64,000 nt of DNA, taken from NCBI RefSeq assembly GCF_017826695.1, contig NZ_JAFFZW010000003.1, forward strand, positions 186,001 to 250,000. The letters are read 5' to 3'. Made by a program: the position numbers and the translations under genes. The DNA is from Pseudomonas alliivorans (GTDB lineage Bacteria; Pseudomonadota; Gammaproteobacteria; Pseudomonadales; Pseudomonadaceae). This document shows, in pieces, positions 43,500 through 52,131 of the stretch (positions are counted from its first letter, which is position 1; the number at the start of each line of letters is the position of its first letter). The notes beneath the pieces are model-generated. The model made no database searches. It was not told the origin of the DNA and worked only from the letters and a program-made list of their open reading frames with translations.

Positions 43500-44027
43500 A
43501 TGCATCTGGCTCGCACACGTTCGTTGTTCTTTCTGGCATTCCTGACCTGTGCGCTGATCATTGCCGCTGTTCTTTATCTGCAACACGCTGTCGGCCTTGA
43601 CCCTTGCCTGCTTTGCCTGTCACAGCGGGCGGCCATGGTCAGTTGCGGTGTGCTGACGCTGGCGGCAGCCTGTCACTCACCTGGCGCAACCGGCTGGCAC
43701 CGTTACTGTGTGGCCTTGCTGGTGATTGCGCTCGCTGGCGCGTCCATGGCGGGGGTTCAGGTATGGCTGCAGACCGCTTCGGCGGATGAGCTGATCCCGG
43801 TGCTCGCCGCAGTGGAACATGCGCTCGACAGCATCGCGTTGGGCGGGTGGAATGACAGCCTTCGGGGCAACGCTGCGTTCTGTGCTCAGATTACCTGGTC
43901 ACTGTTCGGGCTCAGTCTTCCGGAGTGGAGCCTGCTGGCATTCGTCGGGCTTGTGATATTGCCGCTGTATCCGCTTCTCAGCGAACTGAGCCTGTGGATA
44001 TCTACCGGAAGTCGGACAGACTATTAA
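43500..44027 (+). CDS. dsbH: DsbB family disulfide bond formation protein (DsbH position)
   Basis: This 175-residue inner-membrane protein has four hydrophobic segments and the quinone-reactive pair Cys36-Cys39 ([11 protein letters not shown]) in the first periplasmic loop. In the second loop only Cys128 (AAFCAQITW) remains: the first cysteine of the usual second pair is replaced ([13 protein letters not shown]). The lone loop cysteine suggests altered exchange with DsbA. Its place before algQ matches P. aeruginosa DsbH, a second DsbB. I infer the missing cysteine from alignment by eye. Confidence 0.85.
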   Translation: MHLARTRSLFFLAFLTCALIIAAVLYLQHAVGLDPCLLCLSQRAAMVSCGVLTLAAACHSPGATGWHRYCVALLVIALAGASMAGVQVWLQTASADELIPVLAAVEHALDSIALGGWNDSLRGNAAFCAQITWSLFGLSLPEWSLLAFVGLVILPLYPLLSELSLWISTGSRTDY

Positions 44028-44202
44028 ACGCTTGTATGAACTTTATCTCCTGCGTACCTTGATGGCCTCGTCGAGCGGGCATAATCTGAGCCGCACGCGT
44101 CATTGGAAGTATGCTGTCCTGACGCTTTCATCAGGCCACGCCCTTAAAAATCGATTAGGGCTGGCACAGGACCGCATGCCCCTGAAGGGAAGAGAGAACA
44201 TC

Positions 44203-44676
44203 ATGCTGGAAAGTTGTCAGAATGCTCAGGAACGCTGGGGTGGTGTCAATCTGTTGATTGACCGCTGGTTGGAATGCCGCCGTGAACTGATCAATGCCTA
44301 CGATGCGTTGGGCGACACGCCCGAGGCGCTCGCAGCCGATCGTGCGGCACTGCAGAACTTTTGCGGGATTCTGGTCGACTACGTTTCGGCCGGTCACTTC
44401 GAAGTCTACGAACAGCTTGGCAATGAGGCCAAGGCCTTCAATGACGAGCGCGGGCTTGAGCTGGCAGATACCCTCTACCCACGCCTGAATGTCATCACCG
44501 AGCTTGCGCTGGCGTTCAACGACCGGTGTGACAAGGGTGACTGCTCGGACTGCTCCATCGTGGCAAAGGAGTTCAACAAGCTGGGCGGTCTTCTGCATGA
44601 GCGTTTCGAGCTTGAAGACTGCCTGATCGAAGTGCTGCACAACTCCCACAAGGAAGAGGCCGCAGCTCAGGCCTGA
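44203..44676 (+). CDS. algQ: Anti-sigma-70 factor AlgQ/Rsd
   Basis: This 157-residue protein of the Rsd/AlgQ family ([20 protein letters not shown] at the start) binds region 4 of sigma-70 and in Pseudomonas affects alginate and siderophore genes. A cysteine-rich loop ([11 protein letters not shown]) is present. The ATG at 44203 follows GAAGGGAAGAGAG; a longer in-frame reading is not supported. It is followed by a hairpin at about 44709-44729 (AAGGGTGC/GCACCCTT). Confidence 0.94.
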   Translation: MLESCQNAQERWGGVNLLIDRWLECRRELINAYDALGDTPEALAADRAALQNFCGILVDYVSAGHFEVYEQLGNEAKAFNDERGLELADTLYPRLNVITELALAFNDRCDKGDCSDCSIVAKEFNKLGGLLHERFELEDCLIEVLHNSHKEEAAAQA

Positions 44677-44708
44677 CCTTTTCCTGATGTCCATGGGATC
44701 TATCGTTG

Positions 44709-44729
44709 CCAAGGGTGCTTTTGCACCCT
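44709..44729. terminator. Hairpin between the convergent algQ and FKBP genes
   Basis: A perfect 8-bp stem AAGGGTGC/GCACCCTT with a TTTT loop sits 32 bp after algQ and before the end of the FKBP gene. The downstream T-run is short. Confidence 0.55.
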
Positions 44730-44751
44730 TTCGCGTTTCTGCGGGAGCGGA

Positions 44752-45426
44752 TTACTGCGAAACAGCGATCAGCTCGATCTCGAATACCAGCGGCGTGAAC
44801 GGATCGATCAGGTCACCTGCGCCCTCTGCGCCATACGCCTGATCCGATGGAATCACCAGCCGCCATTTGGCTCCGGTCGGCATGCCCTGCAGTGCGCTGG
44901 TCCAGCCGCTGATCACACTGTCGAGCCTGAACCATTGTGGCTGTGTGCTTTGATCGAAGATCGTGCCGTCCGGCAGACGACCCACATAGCGAACTTCGAC
45001 CCTGCCATTCACATCCGGCTTCGGCCCGGTGCCCGGCGTGAGTTCCGTCATCAGGATGCCGTCAGCCAGTACCTTGACGCCGGGCTTGGCCTTCTCGCTT
45101 TCCATGAAACGCTTTTCGGCACTCAGCGCAGCTTCGGTCGGCGCGTCTGTTCCTGTGGTCTCGGCCTGGGCCATGGCAGCATCGTGCTCGCGCAGGATCT
45201 GGTCGATGCGCTCCTGCTTGAGCGCCAGAGGCTTGCCCTGATAGGCCTGTCTCAGGCCCTCTACCAAGGCCTTCAGGTCAAGATCCGGGACTTCCTGATG
45301 CAGGCGTTCACCCAGGCTTGCGCCCAGGCTGTAGGCAAGATCGTGGGCATCCGTGTTCGGAGGGGTTTCAGCGGCCTGAGCCAGTGGTAGCAAGAGAAAC
45401 AACGACGTTAACAGGTAGCGCGACAT
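44752..45426 (-). CDS. FKBP-type peptidyl-prolyl cis-trans isomerase
   Basis: This 224-residue periplasmic FKBP is of the FkpA/FklB type. It has a signal peptide (LLTSLFLLLPLAQA, cleavage near residue 18), an N-terminal dimerisation domain of helices (about 25-115) and a C-terminal FKBP domain (VEVRYVGRLPDGTIFDQS, GAKWRLVIPSDQAYG). It should act as a folding catalyst and chaperone for exported proteins. It lies between algQ and algP, as in P. aeruginosa. Confidence 0.9.
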   Translation of the reverse strand: MSRYLLTSLFLLLPLAQAAETPPNTDAHDLAYSLGASLGERLHQEVPDLDLKALVEGLRQAYQGKPLALKQERIDQILREHDAAMAQAETTGTDAPTEAALSAEKRFMESEKAKPGVKVLADGILMTELTPGTGPKPDVNGRVEVRYVGRLPDGTIFDQSTQPQWFRLDSVISGWTSALQGMPTGAKWRLVIPSDQAYGAEGAGDLIDPFTPLVFEIELIAVSQ

Positions 45427-45642
45427 GGATGCTCTCCGGCCTGGGAAGTCAGCGATTATGCCAGTGCAAGCGCCTGTGGTGACGTGTCTTGCAAGGTGAA
45501 TTTCGCAGAGGCCTGGAAACGGGCCCGACAATCATTTTTTTCAGCATGCAACAGGGCGCCGATCATGGTGTCAAGATGCCCTAGCGGCGGTGCGAGCAGA
45601 AGTCTAGTATGAGCCGCAATTTCGTCAGCCAGGAGGTAAGTC

Positions 45643-46626
45643 ATGTCGGCCAAAAAGAAGCCAGTAAATACTCCGTTGCATTTGCTCCAACAACTATCGG
45701 GCAGCTTGCTCGAGCATCTGGAAGACGCCTGCTCACAAGCTTTGGCTGATGCCGAGAAACTGCTCGCCAAGCTCGAAAAACAACGCGGCAAAGCGCAGGA
45801 AAAACTGCACAAGTCGCGTACCAAGTTGCAGGATGCCGCCACGGTCGGTAAGGCCAAGGCGCAGACCAAGGCCAAGAGCGCCGTGTCTGAACTGGAAGAA
45901 TTGCTGGATGCACTCAAGGACCGTCAGACCGAAACCCGTACCTACATTCTGCACCTCAAGCGTGACGCGCAAGAAAGCCTGAAGCTTGCTCAGGGCATTG
46001 GTCGCGTCAAGGAAGCAGTCGGCAAGATCCTCACGACTCGCGAAGCCAAGCCTGCTGCACCGGCCAAAGCGGCCGCCGCCAAGCCTGCTGCCAAGACCGT
46101 TGCCAAGGCATCGGTAGCCAAAACGGCTGCTGCCGCCAAGGCACCGGTTAAAGCGGCTGCCAAACCTGCTGCCAGAACCGCCGCCAAGCCTGCCGCGGCC
46201 AAAGCTCCGGCCAAGGCTGCTGCGAAACCCGCCGCCAAGGCCCCTGCTGCTGCCAAGCCTGTTGCTGCGAAAACAGCAGTTGCCAAATCAGCGCCTGCAA
46301 AAACCGCTGCGGCCAAACCCGTTGCCGCCAAGGCGTCGGCCAAGCCTGCTGCTGCGAAACCGGCAGCCTCCAAGGCTGCGGCCGCCAAAGCCCCCGCTGC
46401 TGCCAAGCCAGCCGCCAAGGCACCGGCAAAAGCACCTGCCAAGGCTCCGGTAAAAGCGGCGCCCAAGCCAGCCGCTGCCAAGCCTGCTGCAAAACCTGCA
46501 GCCGCCAAGCCAGCAGCGACCACCGCGCCTGCGGCCAAGCCGGCAGCAGCGCCAGCGCCTGCAGCTCCAGCCGCCGCGCCTGCTCCGGCAGCTGCCCATG
46601 GCGCAACGCCTACCAGCGCCTCCTAA
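45643..46626 (+). CDS. algP: Alginate regulatory protein AlgP (histone H1-like)
   Basis: This 327-residue protein has an N-terminal helical region of about 125 residues (AEKLLAKLEKQRGKAQEKL) and then about 200 residues of short repeats built on Lys-Pro-Ala-Ala (KPAA, KAPA, AAKP). The basic tail should bind DNA non-specifically, like histone H1. In P. aeruginosa AlgP (AlgR3) influences alginate synthesis. The repeat tract is prone to slippage, so its length should differ among strains. Confidence 0.93.
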   Translation: MSAKKKPVNTPLHLLQQLSGSLLEHLEDACSQALADAEKLLAKLEKQRGKAQEKLHKSRTKLQDAATVGKAKAQTKAKSAVSELEELLDALKDRQTETRTYILHLKRDAQESLKLAQGIGRVKEAVGKILTTREAKPAAPAKAAAAKPAAKTVAKASVAKTAAAAKAPVKAAAKPAARTAAKPAAAKAPAKAAAKPAAKAPAAAKPVAAKTAVAKSAPAKTAAAKPVAAKASAKPAAAKPAASKAAAAKAPAAAKPAAKAPAKAPAKAPVKAAPKPAAAKPAAKPAAAKPAATTAPAAKPAAAPAPAAPAAAPAPAAAHGATPTSAS

Positions 46627-47093
46627 GCGTCGGTGACATCAGCCGCGATGCGCAGCACTTGCAGCGCATCGCGGCTTTTTTGTGTCCTGCTTTCGACGAT
46701 TCCCGCAAGCCATCCGGCGACATCCTTCCCGTTTGCGTCTGGCCAGGCGTGGGTCAATGCCTCAAGTCGGGTCAGCAGCGTGTGTTCGGCCTCCAGTTCC
46801 AATGCCTTGACCCTGTTTCGCAGCTCGCTCAGAACGGCGTCATCCTGAGCCGCGGTCCGCCATTGGGTGCGCACTTCCCGCAGCGGCCGCACGACGTCAT
46901 CGTGCCAAGGCGTCGCCAACTGTCCGATTTCGGACAATCGTTGCGCATCGCACTCAACCCCGCGCAGTCCCAGCCACACACCACACAATACCGCGCATAC
47001 GTTGGCCCCGCTGGCCTGTAGCGTCAGGCAGGCCTGCTCCACACCCGGTCGGGCGTAAAAATCCAGGGTGAAACTCCAAAGGTCTGTAGGCAT
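46623..47093 (-). CDS. TIGR02444 family protein
   Basis: This 156-residue protein matches TIGR02444, a family of unknown function in Pseudomonas and relatives (DLWSFTLDFYARPGVEQACL at the start, TPWHDDVVRPLREVR in the middle). It is predicted to be helical and cytosolic. It overlaps the algP end by 4 bp in convergent orientation and is divergent from the ABC-F gene. Confidence 0.83.
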   Translation of the reverse strand: MPTDLWSFTLDFYARPGVEQACLTLQASGANVCAVLCGVWLGLRGVECDAQRLSEIGQLATPWHDDVVRPLREVRTQWRTAAQDDAVLSELRNRVKALELEAEHTLLTRLEALTHAWPDANGKDVAGWLAGIVESRTQKSRDALQVLRIAADVTDA

Positions 47094-47139
47094 AGTGATC
47101 TACCTGTCCGGGACGAAGCTGGTAGACTCCGCCGCCATT

Positions 47140-49050
47140 ATGATTCGACTTCAAAGCCTTACCTTACAGCGTGGTCCGCAACGTCTGCTAGAAGACGCCG
47201 AGCTGACCCTGCACGCCGGCCATAAAGCCGGTCTGATCGGTGCCAACGGTGCCGGTAAATCCAGTCTGTTCGCCTTGCTGCGCGGCGAGCTTACGCCCGA
47301 TGCCGGTGACTGTCTGTTGCCCGCTGACTGGCGCATCGCTCACATGCGTCAGGAGGTCGACACGCTCGAGCGCCTGGGCGTGGACTACGTGCTCGACGGC
47401 GACGTGCGTCTGCGCGAGGTTCAGCGCCTGCTGGCTGAAGCCGAAGCGGCGCAGGACGGTGCCGCTCAGGCGCGTCTGCACTCGGAGCTCGACAGCGCCG
47501 ACGGTTATACCGCCGACGCCCGCGCTCGCAAACTGCTGGCGGGCCTCGGGTTCACCAACGAACAGATGGAGCGTCAGGTCGGCAGCTTCTCGGGTGGCTG
47601 GCGCATGCGCCTGAACCTGGCGCAGGCCCTGATGTGTCCATCGGATCTGCTGCTGCTCGATGAACCGACCAACCACTTGGACCTCGATGCGATCCTGTGG
47701 CTCGAAGACTGGCTGAAAAGCTATCCCGGCACGCTGCTGCTGATCTCCCACGACCGGGACTTTCTCGATGCCGTGGTCGATCACATCGCGCATGTCGAGC
47801 AACGCAAGATCACGCTCTACCGCGGCGGCTACAGCGCATTCGAGCGTGCCCGTGCGGAACGTCTGGCCCAGCAGCAACAGGCCTACGAGAAGCAGCAGGT
47901 GCAGCGGGCGCACATGGAAAAATACATTGCGCGCTTCAAGGCCCAGGCCACCAAGGCCCGTCAGGCCCAGAGCCGGATCAAGGCGCTGGAGCGCATGGAA
48001 GAGCTGTCCGCTGCGCATGTGGATTCGCCTTTCAACTTCGTTTTCCGTGAGTCCGACAAGATCTCCAGCCCATTGCTGGATCTGTCCGAAGCGCGTCTGG
48101 GCTACGGCGATAAGACCGTCCTGGAGAAGGTCAAGCTGCAACTGACGCCAGGCGCACGTATCGGCCTGCTGGGGCCCAACGGCGCTGGCAAGTCGACGCT
48201 GATCAAGAACCTGGCAGGCGAGCTCTCCCCTCAGAGCGGCCGACTGGTACGTGGCGAGAACCTGACCGTGGGCTACTTTGCCCAGCATCAGCTTGACTCG
48301 CTGGACGCCAAGGCCACGCCGTTGCTGCACTTGCAGCGCCTTGCGCCGACCGAGCGTGAGCAGACCCTGCGCGACTTCCTCGGCGGCTTCGACTTCCGCG
48401 GCGCGCGTCTGGACGAGCCGGTACTGAATTTCTCAGGTGGCGAAAAGGCGCGTCTGGCGCTGGCCCTTATTGCCTGGGAAAAGCCCAACCTGTTGCTGCT
48501 CGACGAACCCACCAACCACCTGGATCTGGAAATGCGTCTGGCGCTGACCATGGCGCTTCAGGAGTTTGGCGGCGCGGTACTGGTGGTTTCCCACGACCGG
48601 CACTTGCTCAAAAGCACCACCGACGACTTCCTGCTTGTGGCTGACGGTCGCGTTCAGGAGTTCGATGGCGATCTGGACGACTACACGCGCTGGCTGGCTG
48701 ACTATCGATTGCGCAACGCGCCGGTCAGCAATACACCGGTCAACGCCGACAAGACCGACAAGAAAGCCCAGCGTCAGCAGGCTGCTGCCCTGCGTCAGCA
48801 ACTGGCCCCACACAAACGCGAGGCCGACAAGCTGGAGCGCGATCTGGGCACGCTGCACGAAAAGCTCGCCAAGGTTGAAGAGGCACTGGCCGACAGCGCC
48901 AACTACGATGCCGCCAACAAGGACAAGCTGCGCGACCTGCTGGCCGAACAGGCAAAACTGAAAGTGCGCGAGTCCGAGCTGGAAGACGCCTGGATGCAGG
49001 CGCTGGAGTTGCTGGAGTCGATGCAGGCCGAGCTGGAAGCCTTGTCGTGA
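47140..49050 (+). CDS. ABC-F family ATPase (YheS-like)
   Basis: This 636-residue protein has two ABC ATPase domains without membrane segments: Walker A GANGAGKSS (about 36-44) and GPNGAGKST (about 346-354), two signature sequences (VGSFSGGWRMR; NFSGGEKARL) and the connecting arm linker. A C-terminal coiled coil covers the last 90 residues. ABC-F factors act on the ribosome; the YheS type rescues translation of certain nascent chains. I used the ATG at 47140 (MIRLQSLTLQRG). Confidence 0.92.
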   Translation: MIRLQSLTLQRGPQRLLEDAELTLHAGHKAGLIGANGAGKSSLFALLRGELTPDAGDCLLPADWRIAHMRQEVDTLERLGVDYVLDGDVRLREVQRLLAEAEAAQDGAAQARLHSELDSADGYTADARARKLLAGLGFTNEQMERQVGSFSGGWRMRLNLAQALMCPSDLLLLDEPTNHLDLDAILWLEDWLKSYPGTLLLISHDRDFLDAVVDHIAHVEQRKITLYRGGYSAFERARAERLAQQQQAYEKQQVQRAHMEKYIARFKAQATKARQAQSRIKALERMEELSAAHVDSPFNFVFRESDKISSPLLDLSEARLGYGDKTVLEKVKLQLTPGARIGLLGPNGAGKSTLIKNLAGELSPQSGRLVRGENLTVGYFAQHQLDSLDAKATPLLHLQRLAPTEREQTLRDFLGGFDFRGARLDEPVLNFSGGEKARLALALIAWEKPNLLLLDEPTNHLDLEMRLALTMALQEFGGAVLVVSHDRHLLKSTTDDFLLVADGRVQEFDGDLDDYTRWLADYRLRNAPVSNTPVNADKTDKKAQRQQAAALRQQLAPHKREADKLERDLGTLHEKLAKVEEALADSANYDAANKDKLRDLLAEQAKLKVRESELEDAWMQALELLESMQAELEALS

Positions 49051-49643
49051 TGGAGATGTTGGGTTTGCCGGTCTCCGCTTACTGGGTAGAGCCGATACTG
49101 CTGGGCTTGCAAATCCTGCTGATTCTGTTGGCAGGTTATGTACTGCAGCGGGTCGTTGGACGTTTTCTGACCGGTCTGGGCGAGCGCTACCCGTTGCCGC
49201 CCGAGCTTCTGGTGCCGGTACGTGGCGGCCTGCGCTGGCTGATCATGGGCAGTGCCTTCGTCTTTGTGCTGGGGCGTCTCGGCGTTTCAGCCACTGTATT
49301 GTGGACGGCCTTATCCGGGTTTGTGGCGGTTGCTGCGGTGGCGTTCTTTGCCATGTGGAGTGTGCTGTCCAACCTGCTGTGCGCGATCCTGATCTTCACC
49401 ATCGGACCGTTCCGCATCGGTGATCTGGTCGAGCTGGTCGACACGCTGGACAAGCCGGGCGTGAAGGGCCGTGTGGTTGCAATCAACCTGATGTTCACGA
49501 CCCTGATCGAAACACCCGAAGCCGGCGGAGCGCTGGTTCAGGTGCCCAACAGCCAGTTCTTCCAGAAGTCGGTTCGCCGCTGGCGCGGGAGCGAACTGTA
49601 TCCTCAGGCCACGGTTTCTGCCCCGCACGACGAGCAGGATTAG
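49050..49643 (+). CDS. Small MscS-type mechanosensitive channel
   Basis: This 197-residue membrane protein has three hydrophobic segments and a short MscS-type domain (ILIFTIGPFRIGDLVEL, then GRVVAINLMFTTL). It lacks the C-terminal cytoplasmic cage of larger MscS proteins. The ATG overlaps the TGA of the ABC-F gene (TGATG), so the genes are coupled. Function in pressure relief is inferred from the family. Confidence 0.8.
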   Translation: MEMLGLPVSAYWVEPILLGLQILLILLAGYVLQRVVGRFLTGLGERYPLPPELLVPVRGGLRWLIMGSAFVFVLGRLGVSATVLWTALSGFVAVAAVAFFAMWSVLSNLLCAILIFTIGPFRIGDLVELVDTLDKPGVKGRVVAINLMFTTLIETPEAGGALVQVPNSQFFQKSVRRWRGSELYPQATVSAPHDEQD

Positions 49644-49710
49644 AAATCATTAGTCACGCGACGGATTACGCACTAATTTAGCGAGCATTCGATGGCGCTT
49701 GAGGTGTGTG

Positions 49711-50337
49711 ATGACGTTTGAAACGTGGCTGGGCTTCTTTGCGGCCTGCTGGATTATCAGTCTTTCTCCGGGCGCGGGTGCAATTGCCTCGATGTCCTGC
49801 GGCCTGCGCTTCGGTTTTCTGCGCGGCTACTGGAACGCATTGGGGCTGCAAGTAGCGCTCGTCACGCAGATCGCGATTGTCGCGGCCGGACTGGGCGCCG
49901 TGCTTGCGGCTTCCGAACTGGCGTTCACCCTGATCAAGTGGTTTGGCGTGGCGTATCTGATCTACCTGGGCGTCAAGCAGTGGCGGGCGCTGCCGATGGA
50001 CCTTTCCGATGAGTCGGCGGACCGTCCGGCCGGAACACCGATGGAACTGGCGCTGCGTGGTTTTCTGGTCAACATCAGCAACCCCAAGGCGATGGTGTTC
50101 ATGCTGGCGATCCTGCCTCAGTTCGTCGATCCGGCCGCGCCCATGCTGATGCAGTACGTGATCATTGCGGCGACCATGGTCGTGGTGGACCTGATCGTGA
50201 TGGCGGGCTACACCGGACTGGCGTCGAAAATTCTGCGCACCTTGAAGACGCCACGCCAGCAGCGTCGTCTGAACCGGACCTTTGCCAGTCTGTTCGTCGG
50301 GGCTGCCGGTTTCATCGCGACCCTGCATCGCGCCTGA
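49711..50337 (+). CDS. LysE family amino-acid exporter
   Basis: This 208-residue inner-membrane protein with five to six hydrophobic segments is of the LysE/RhtB type (ISLSPGAGAIASMSCGLRFG near the N-terminus and FLVNISNPKAMVFMLAILPQ in the middle). It probably exports an amino acid or homoserine lactone; the substrate is unknown. The ATG at 49711 follows GAGG. It lies 67 bp after the MscS-like gene. Confidence 0.87.
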   Translation: MTFETWLGFFAACWIISLSPGAGAIASMSCGLRFGFLRGYWNALGLQVALVTQIAIVAAGLGAVLAASELAFTLIKWFGVAYLIYLGVKQWRALPMDLSDESADRPAGTPMELALRGFLVNISNPKAMVFMLAILPQFVDPAAPMLMQYVIIAATMVVVDLIVMAGYTGLASKILRTLKTPRQQRRLNRTFASLFVGAAGFIATLHRA

Positions 50338-50359
50338 TCAACCCCTTCCCAAGTTCCCA

Positions 50360-50400
50360 AGCCCTGAAACCTGCACTCAGCGCAGGATTTTCGGGGCTTC
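50360..50400. terminator. Imperfect hairpin between convergent genes
   Basis: AAGCCCTGAAACCTGC and GCAGGATTTTCGGGGCTT can pair over most of their length around ACTCAGC. It overlaps the last codons of the minus-strand gene ending at 50377 and could stop transcription from both sides. Confidence 0.35.
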
Positions 50401-51117
50401 GTCTCTTGGCAGGCTGTTCTGTGGCGAAGGTTGCCCGGTGTATTCCACTTCGCCCCGCAGCTGTTCACGCAACTGGCGCGCCACGTCCTCACCAATCGAT
50501 TTCGAAACGTCGCGGACCACCCTGGGGCGGTTCAGCGAGACTTTGATATCGCGGCTGTTCACCAGCTTGGTGTCCTGGCCCTCACCCATGGCGGTGAAGG
50601 CCGAGGTGATTTCGTAAGTGCGCGTGTCGATCAGGCTGAAATCGGCGACCAGGGTCAGCCCCAGCGTGGCCGAGTAGGCGTTGGTGTTGGCGATATCGCC
50701 GACGTCCTGCTGGAAGTCGATGTCGGACAGGGTGCCGAACAGCACATAGTCCGCGCCCTTGAAGTTGCCATTCTTGATGCGCTTGATGACGTCGTAGACA
50801 TCTTCCTTGGCGCCGGCAGTGTATGGCGTGGCCTGCACCAGCTGGAACATCCCGGATTTGATGATCTCGCCCTTGATGTCGCCGCTGAACTTGCGCAGTT
50901 CGCTCTGCTCGATGTAGCTGGTTCGCGACTCGTACTCGTCATAGCTCGACGAGCCGCTGGCGCTGTAGTAGTTGGCCTGCATGTTACTGCGAGACGAAAC
51001 AGTGTGGATGTACTGCTCCACACGTTCCTGAAAAGCCATGTCTGTCACTGCGATTTTTGGCGCAGCGTGCGCTCCGAAAGCGCAGACGATGCCGATAATG
51101 CCGATCCATGCGCGCAT
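50377..51117 (-). CDS. LpoB/CsgG-related periplasmic protein
   Basis: This 246-residue exported protein (signal peptide ending AFGAHA) resembles the CsgG/LpoB fold group: KIAVTDMAFQERV, ADYVLFGTLSDIDFQQDVG and SLIDTRTYEITSAF. It lacks a lipobox cysteine. It is the last gene of a four-gene minus-strand cluster encoding COG3014, YcfL-like and LpoB-like lipoproteins. The exact partner is unknown; a role in envelope assembly or penicillin-binding protein control is inferred from neighbours. Confidence 0.68.
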   Translation of the reverse strand: MRAWIGIIGIVCAFGAHAAPKIAVTDMAFQERVEQYIHTVSSRSNMQANYYSASGSSSYDEYESRTSYIEQSELRKFSGDIKGEIIKSGMFQLVQATPYTAGAKEDVYDVIKRIKNGNFKGADYVLFGTLSDIDFQQDVGDIANTNAYSATLGLTLVADFSLIDTRTYEITSAFTAMGEGQDTKLVNSRDIKVSLNRPRVVRDVSKSIGEDVARQLREQLRGEVEYTGQPSPQNSLPRDEAPKILR

Positions 51118-51120
51118 CTG

Positions 51121-51708
51121 TTAACGCTCCGTGGTTTTGCGAATTTCTTTCTCGTCCATCCACTCGGCCAGACCGCTTTCGACGTCGACCAGTTGCAGGC
51201 TGAATTTGTAAAAGACGTCCTTGTAGTCGCTGCTGCGCTTGACGATGGAACTGATCGAACCTTCCAGGCGGTATTGGGCGGCGATCATGTTGCCGGTCTT
51301 GGCGACGGTGTTTTTCTTGTACAGGCCACTCTGGTTCTGCAGCTTGAGCTGATCGACCTGATTCTGCATCTGGTTGTCATCGCTGGCGAAACGGGCGGTG
51401 CCGCTTTTCATCAACTGGGTCTTGATCGACGTGGTGATCTCGCGGGTATCGATGTACTCGCTGGTCTTGTTCTTCACATCGTAGACCTGAACCACCGGAC
51501 GACCTTGCAGAACGCCGGACTGCGCAAGGGAGCGGGTCATGCTTTCGGCGATCATCTGCAGGTCGGTGGAGCCGAACTCATTGGTGATCGTCTCGACAGC
51601 CTTGGTGTCGCCGTAGCTGATGTTCTTGCTGCCAAGACCCGGCGAGTTGTTGGCACAGCCGGTGACCAGCAGAGCAACAGTGGCGATGGAGCAGAAGCGG
51701 GTAAACAT
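51121..51708 (-). CDS. LpoB-like penicillin-binding protein activator lipoprotein
   Basis: This 195-residue lipoprotein has a lipobox LLVTGC (cysteine near residue 18) and an LpoB-type domain (TREITTSIKTQLMKSGTARF and AAQYRLEGSISSIVKRSSD). In E. coli LpoB activates PBP1B from the outer membrane; P. aeruginosa uses the unrelated LpoP for that, so this protein may have another partner. I used the ATG at 51708 with the signal peptide directly after it. It ends 3 bp before the next gene of the cluster. Confidence 0.82.
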   Translation of the reverse strand: MFTRFCSIATVALLVTGCANNSPGLGSKNISYGDTKAVETITNEFGSTDLQMIAESMTRSLAQSGVLQGRPVVQVYDVKNKTSEYIDTREITTSIKTQLMKSGTARFASDDNQMQNQVDQLKLQNQSGLYKKNTVAKTGNMIAAQYRLEGSISSIVKRSSDYKDVFYKFSLQLVDVESGLAEWMDEKEIRKTTER

Positions 51709-51746
51709 ATGAAGGTTCTCCAGAACTGGGCGAAAGAGTGGGCCGA

Positions 51747-52118
51747 TCAAGGCGTGTTGATTTCGATACGGAAATCAGTGGCGCGAGGAACCGGCGCGAT
51801 GGCTGGCAGCACGGTGCTCTGTGAGCCGTACAGCGTCATGCTTTTCCAGCTTTCTTCATCGGCGACAGGGAAGCCGTCATTGCCCAGCCAGGCAAAGCGG
51901 TAATACATCATTCGGTTGCGGCTGCTGGTGTTGGTCAGTTGCGCCTTGACGGTCAGAAAACCGTTTTCACGCGCTACGCGCATGGCGCCGACTTCGATGT
52001 GTTTGATGTCACCCATCGCCACCACTTTGCTGGCGGCGCTGCCCGGAGCGGGCGGTGGTTGCGTTGCGCAGCCGGCCAACACGGCCAGGCTCAGCGCGCC
52101 GAGAATCTTCATGCGCAT
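51747..52118 (-). CDS. YcfL-like (DUF1425) lipoprotein
   Basis: This 123-residue lipoprotein has a signal peptide with lipobox LAVLAGC and a small beta-rich domain (LTNTSSRNRMMYYRFAWLG) of the YcfL/DUF1425 family. YcfL genes sit next to lpoB in enterobacteria as well. Its function is unknown. The ATG at 52118 has GGAG seven bases upstream. Confidence 0.82.
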   Translation of the reverse strand: MRMKILGALSLAVLAGCATQPPPAPGSAASKVVAMGDIKHIEVGAMRVARENGFLTVKAQLTNTSSRNRMMYYRFAWLGNDGFPVADEESWKSMTLYGSQSTVLPAIAPVPRATDFRIEINTP

Positions 52119-52131
52119 GGAATATCTCCGA

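Noticed and set aside
45990..46538. Ala/Gly-rich frame opposite the algP repeat tract
   Set aside because: It only mirrors the Lys-Pro-Ala-Ala repeats on the other strand.
46048..46600. Repeated units in algP considered as a CRISPR array or minisatellite
   Set aside because: There is no constant repeat with unique spacers; the units are coding and in frame with the protein.
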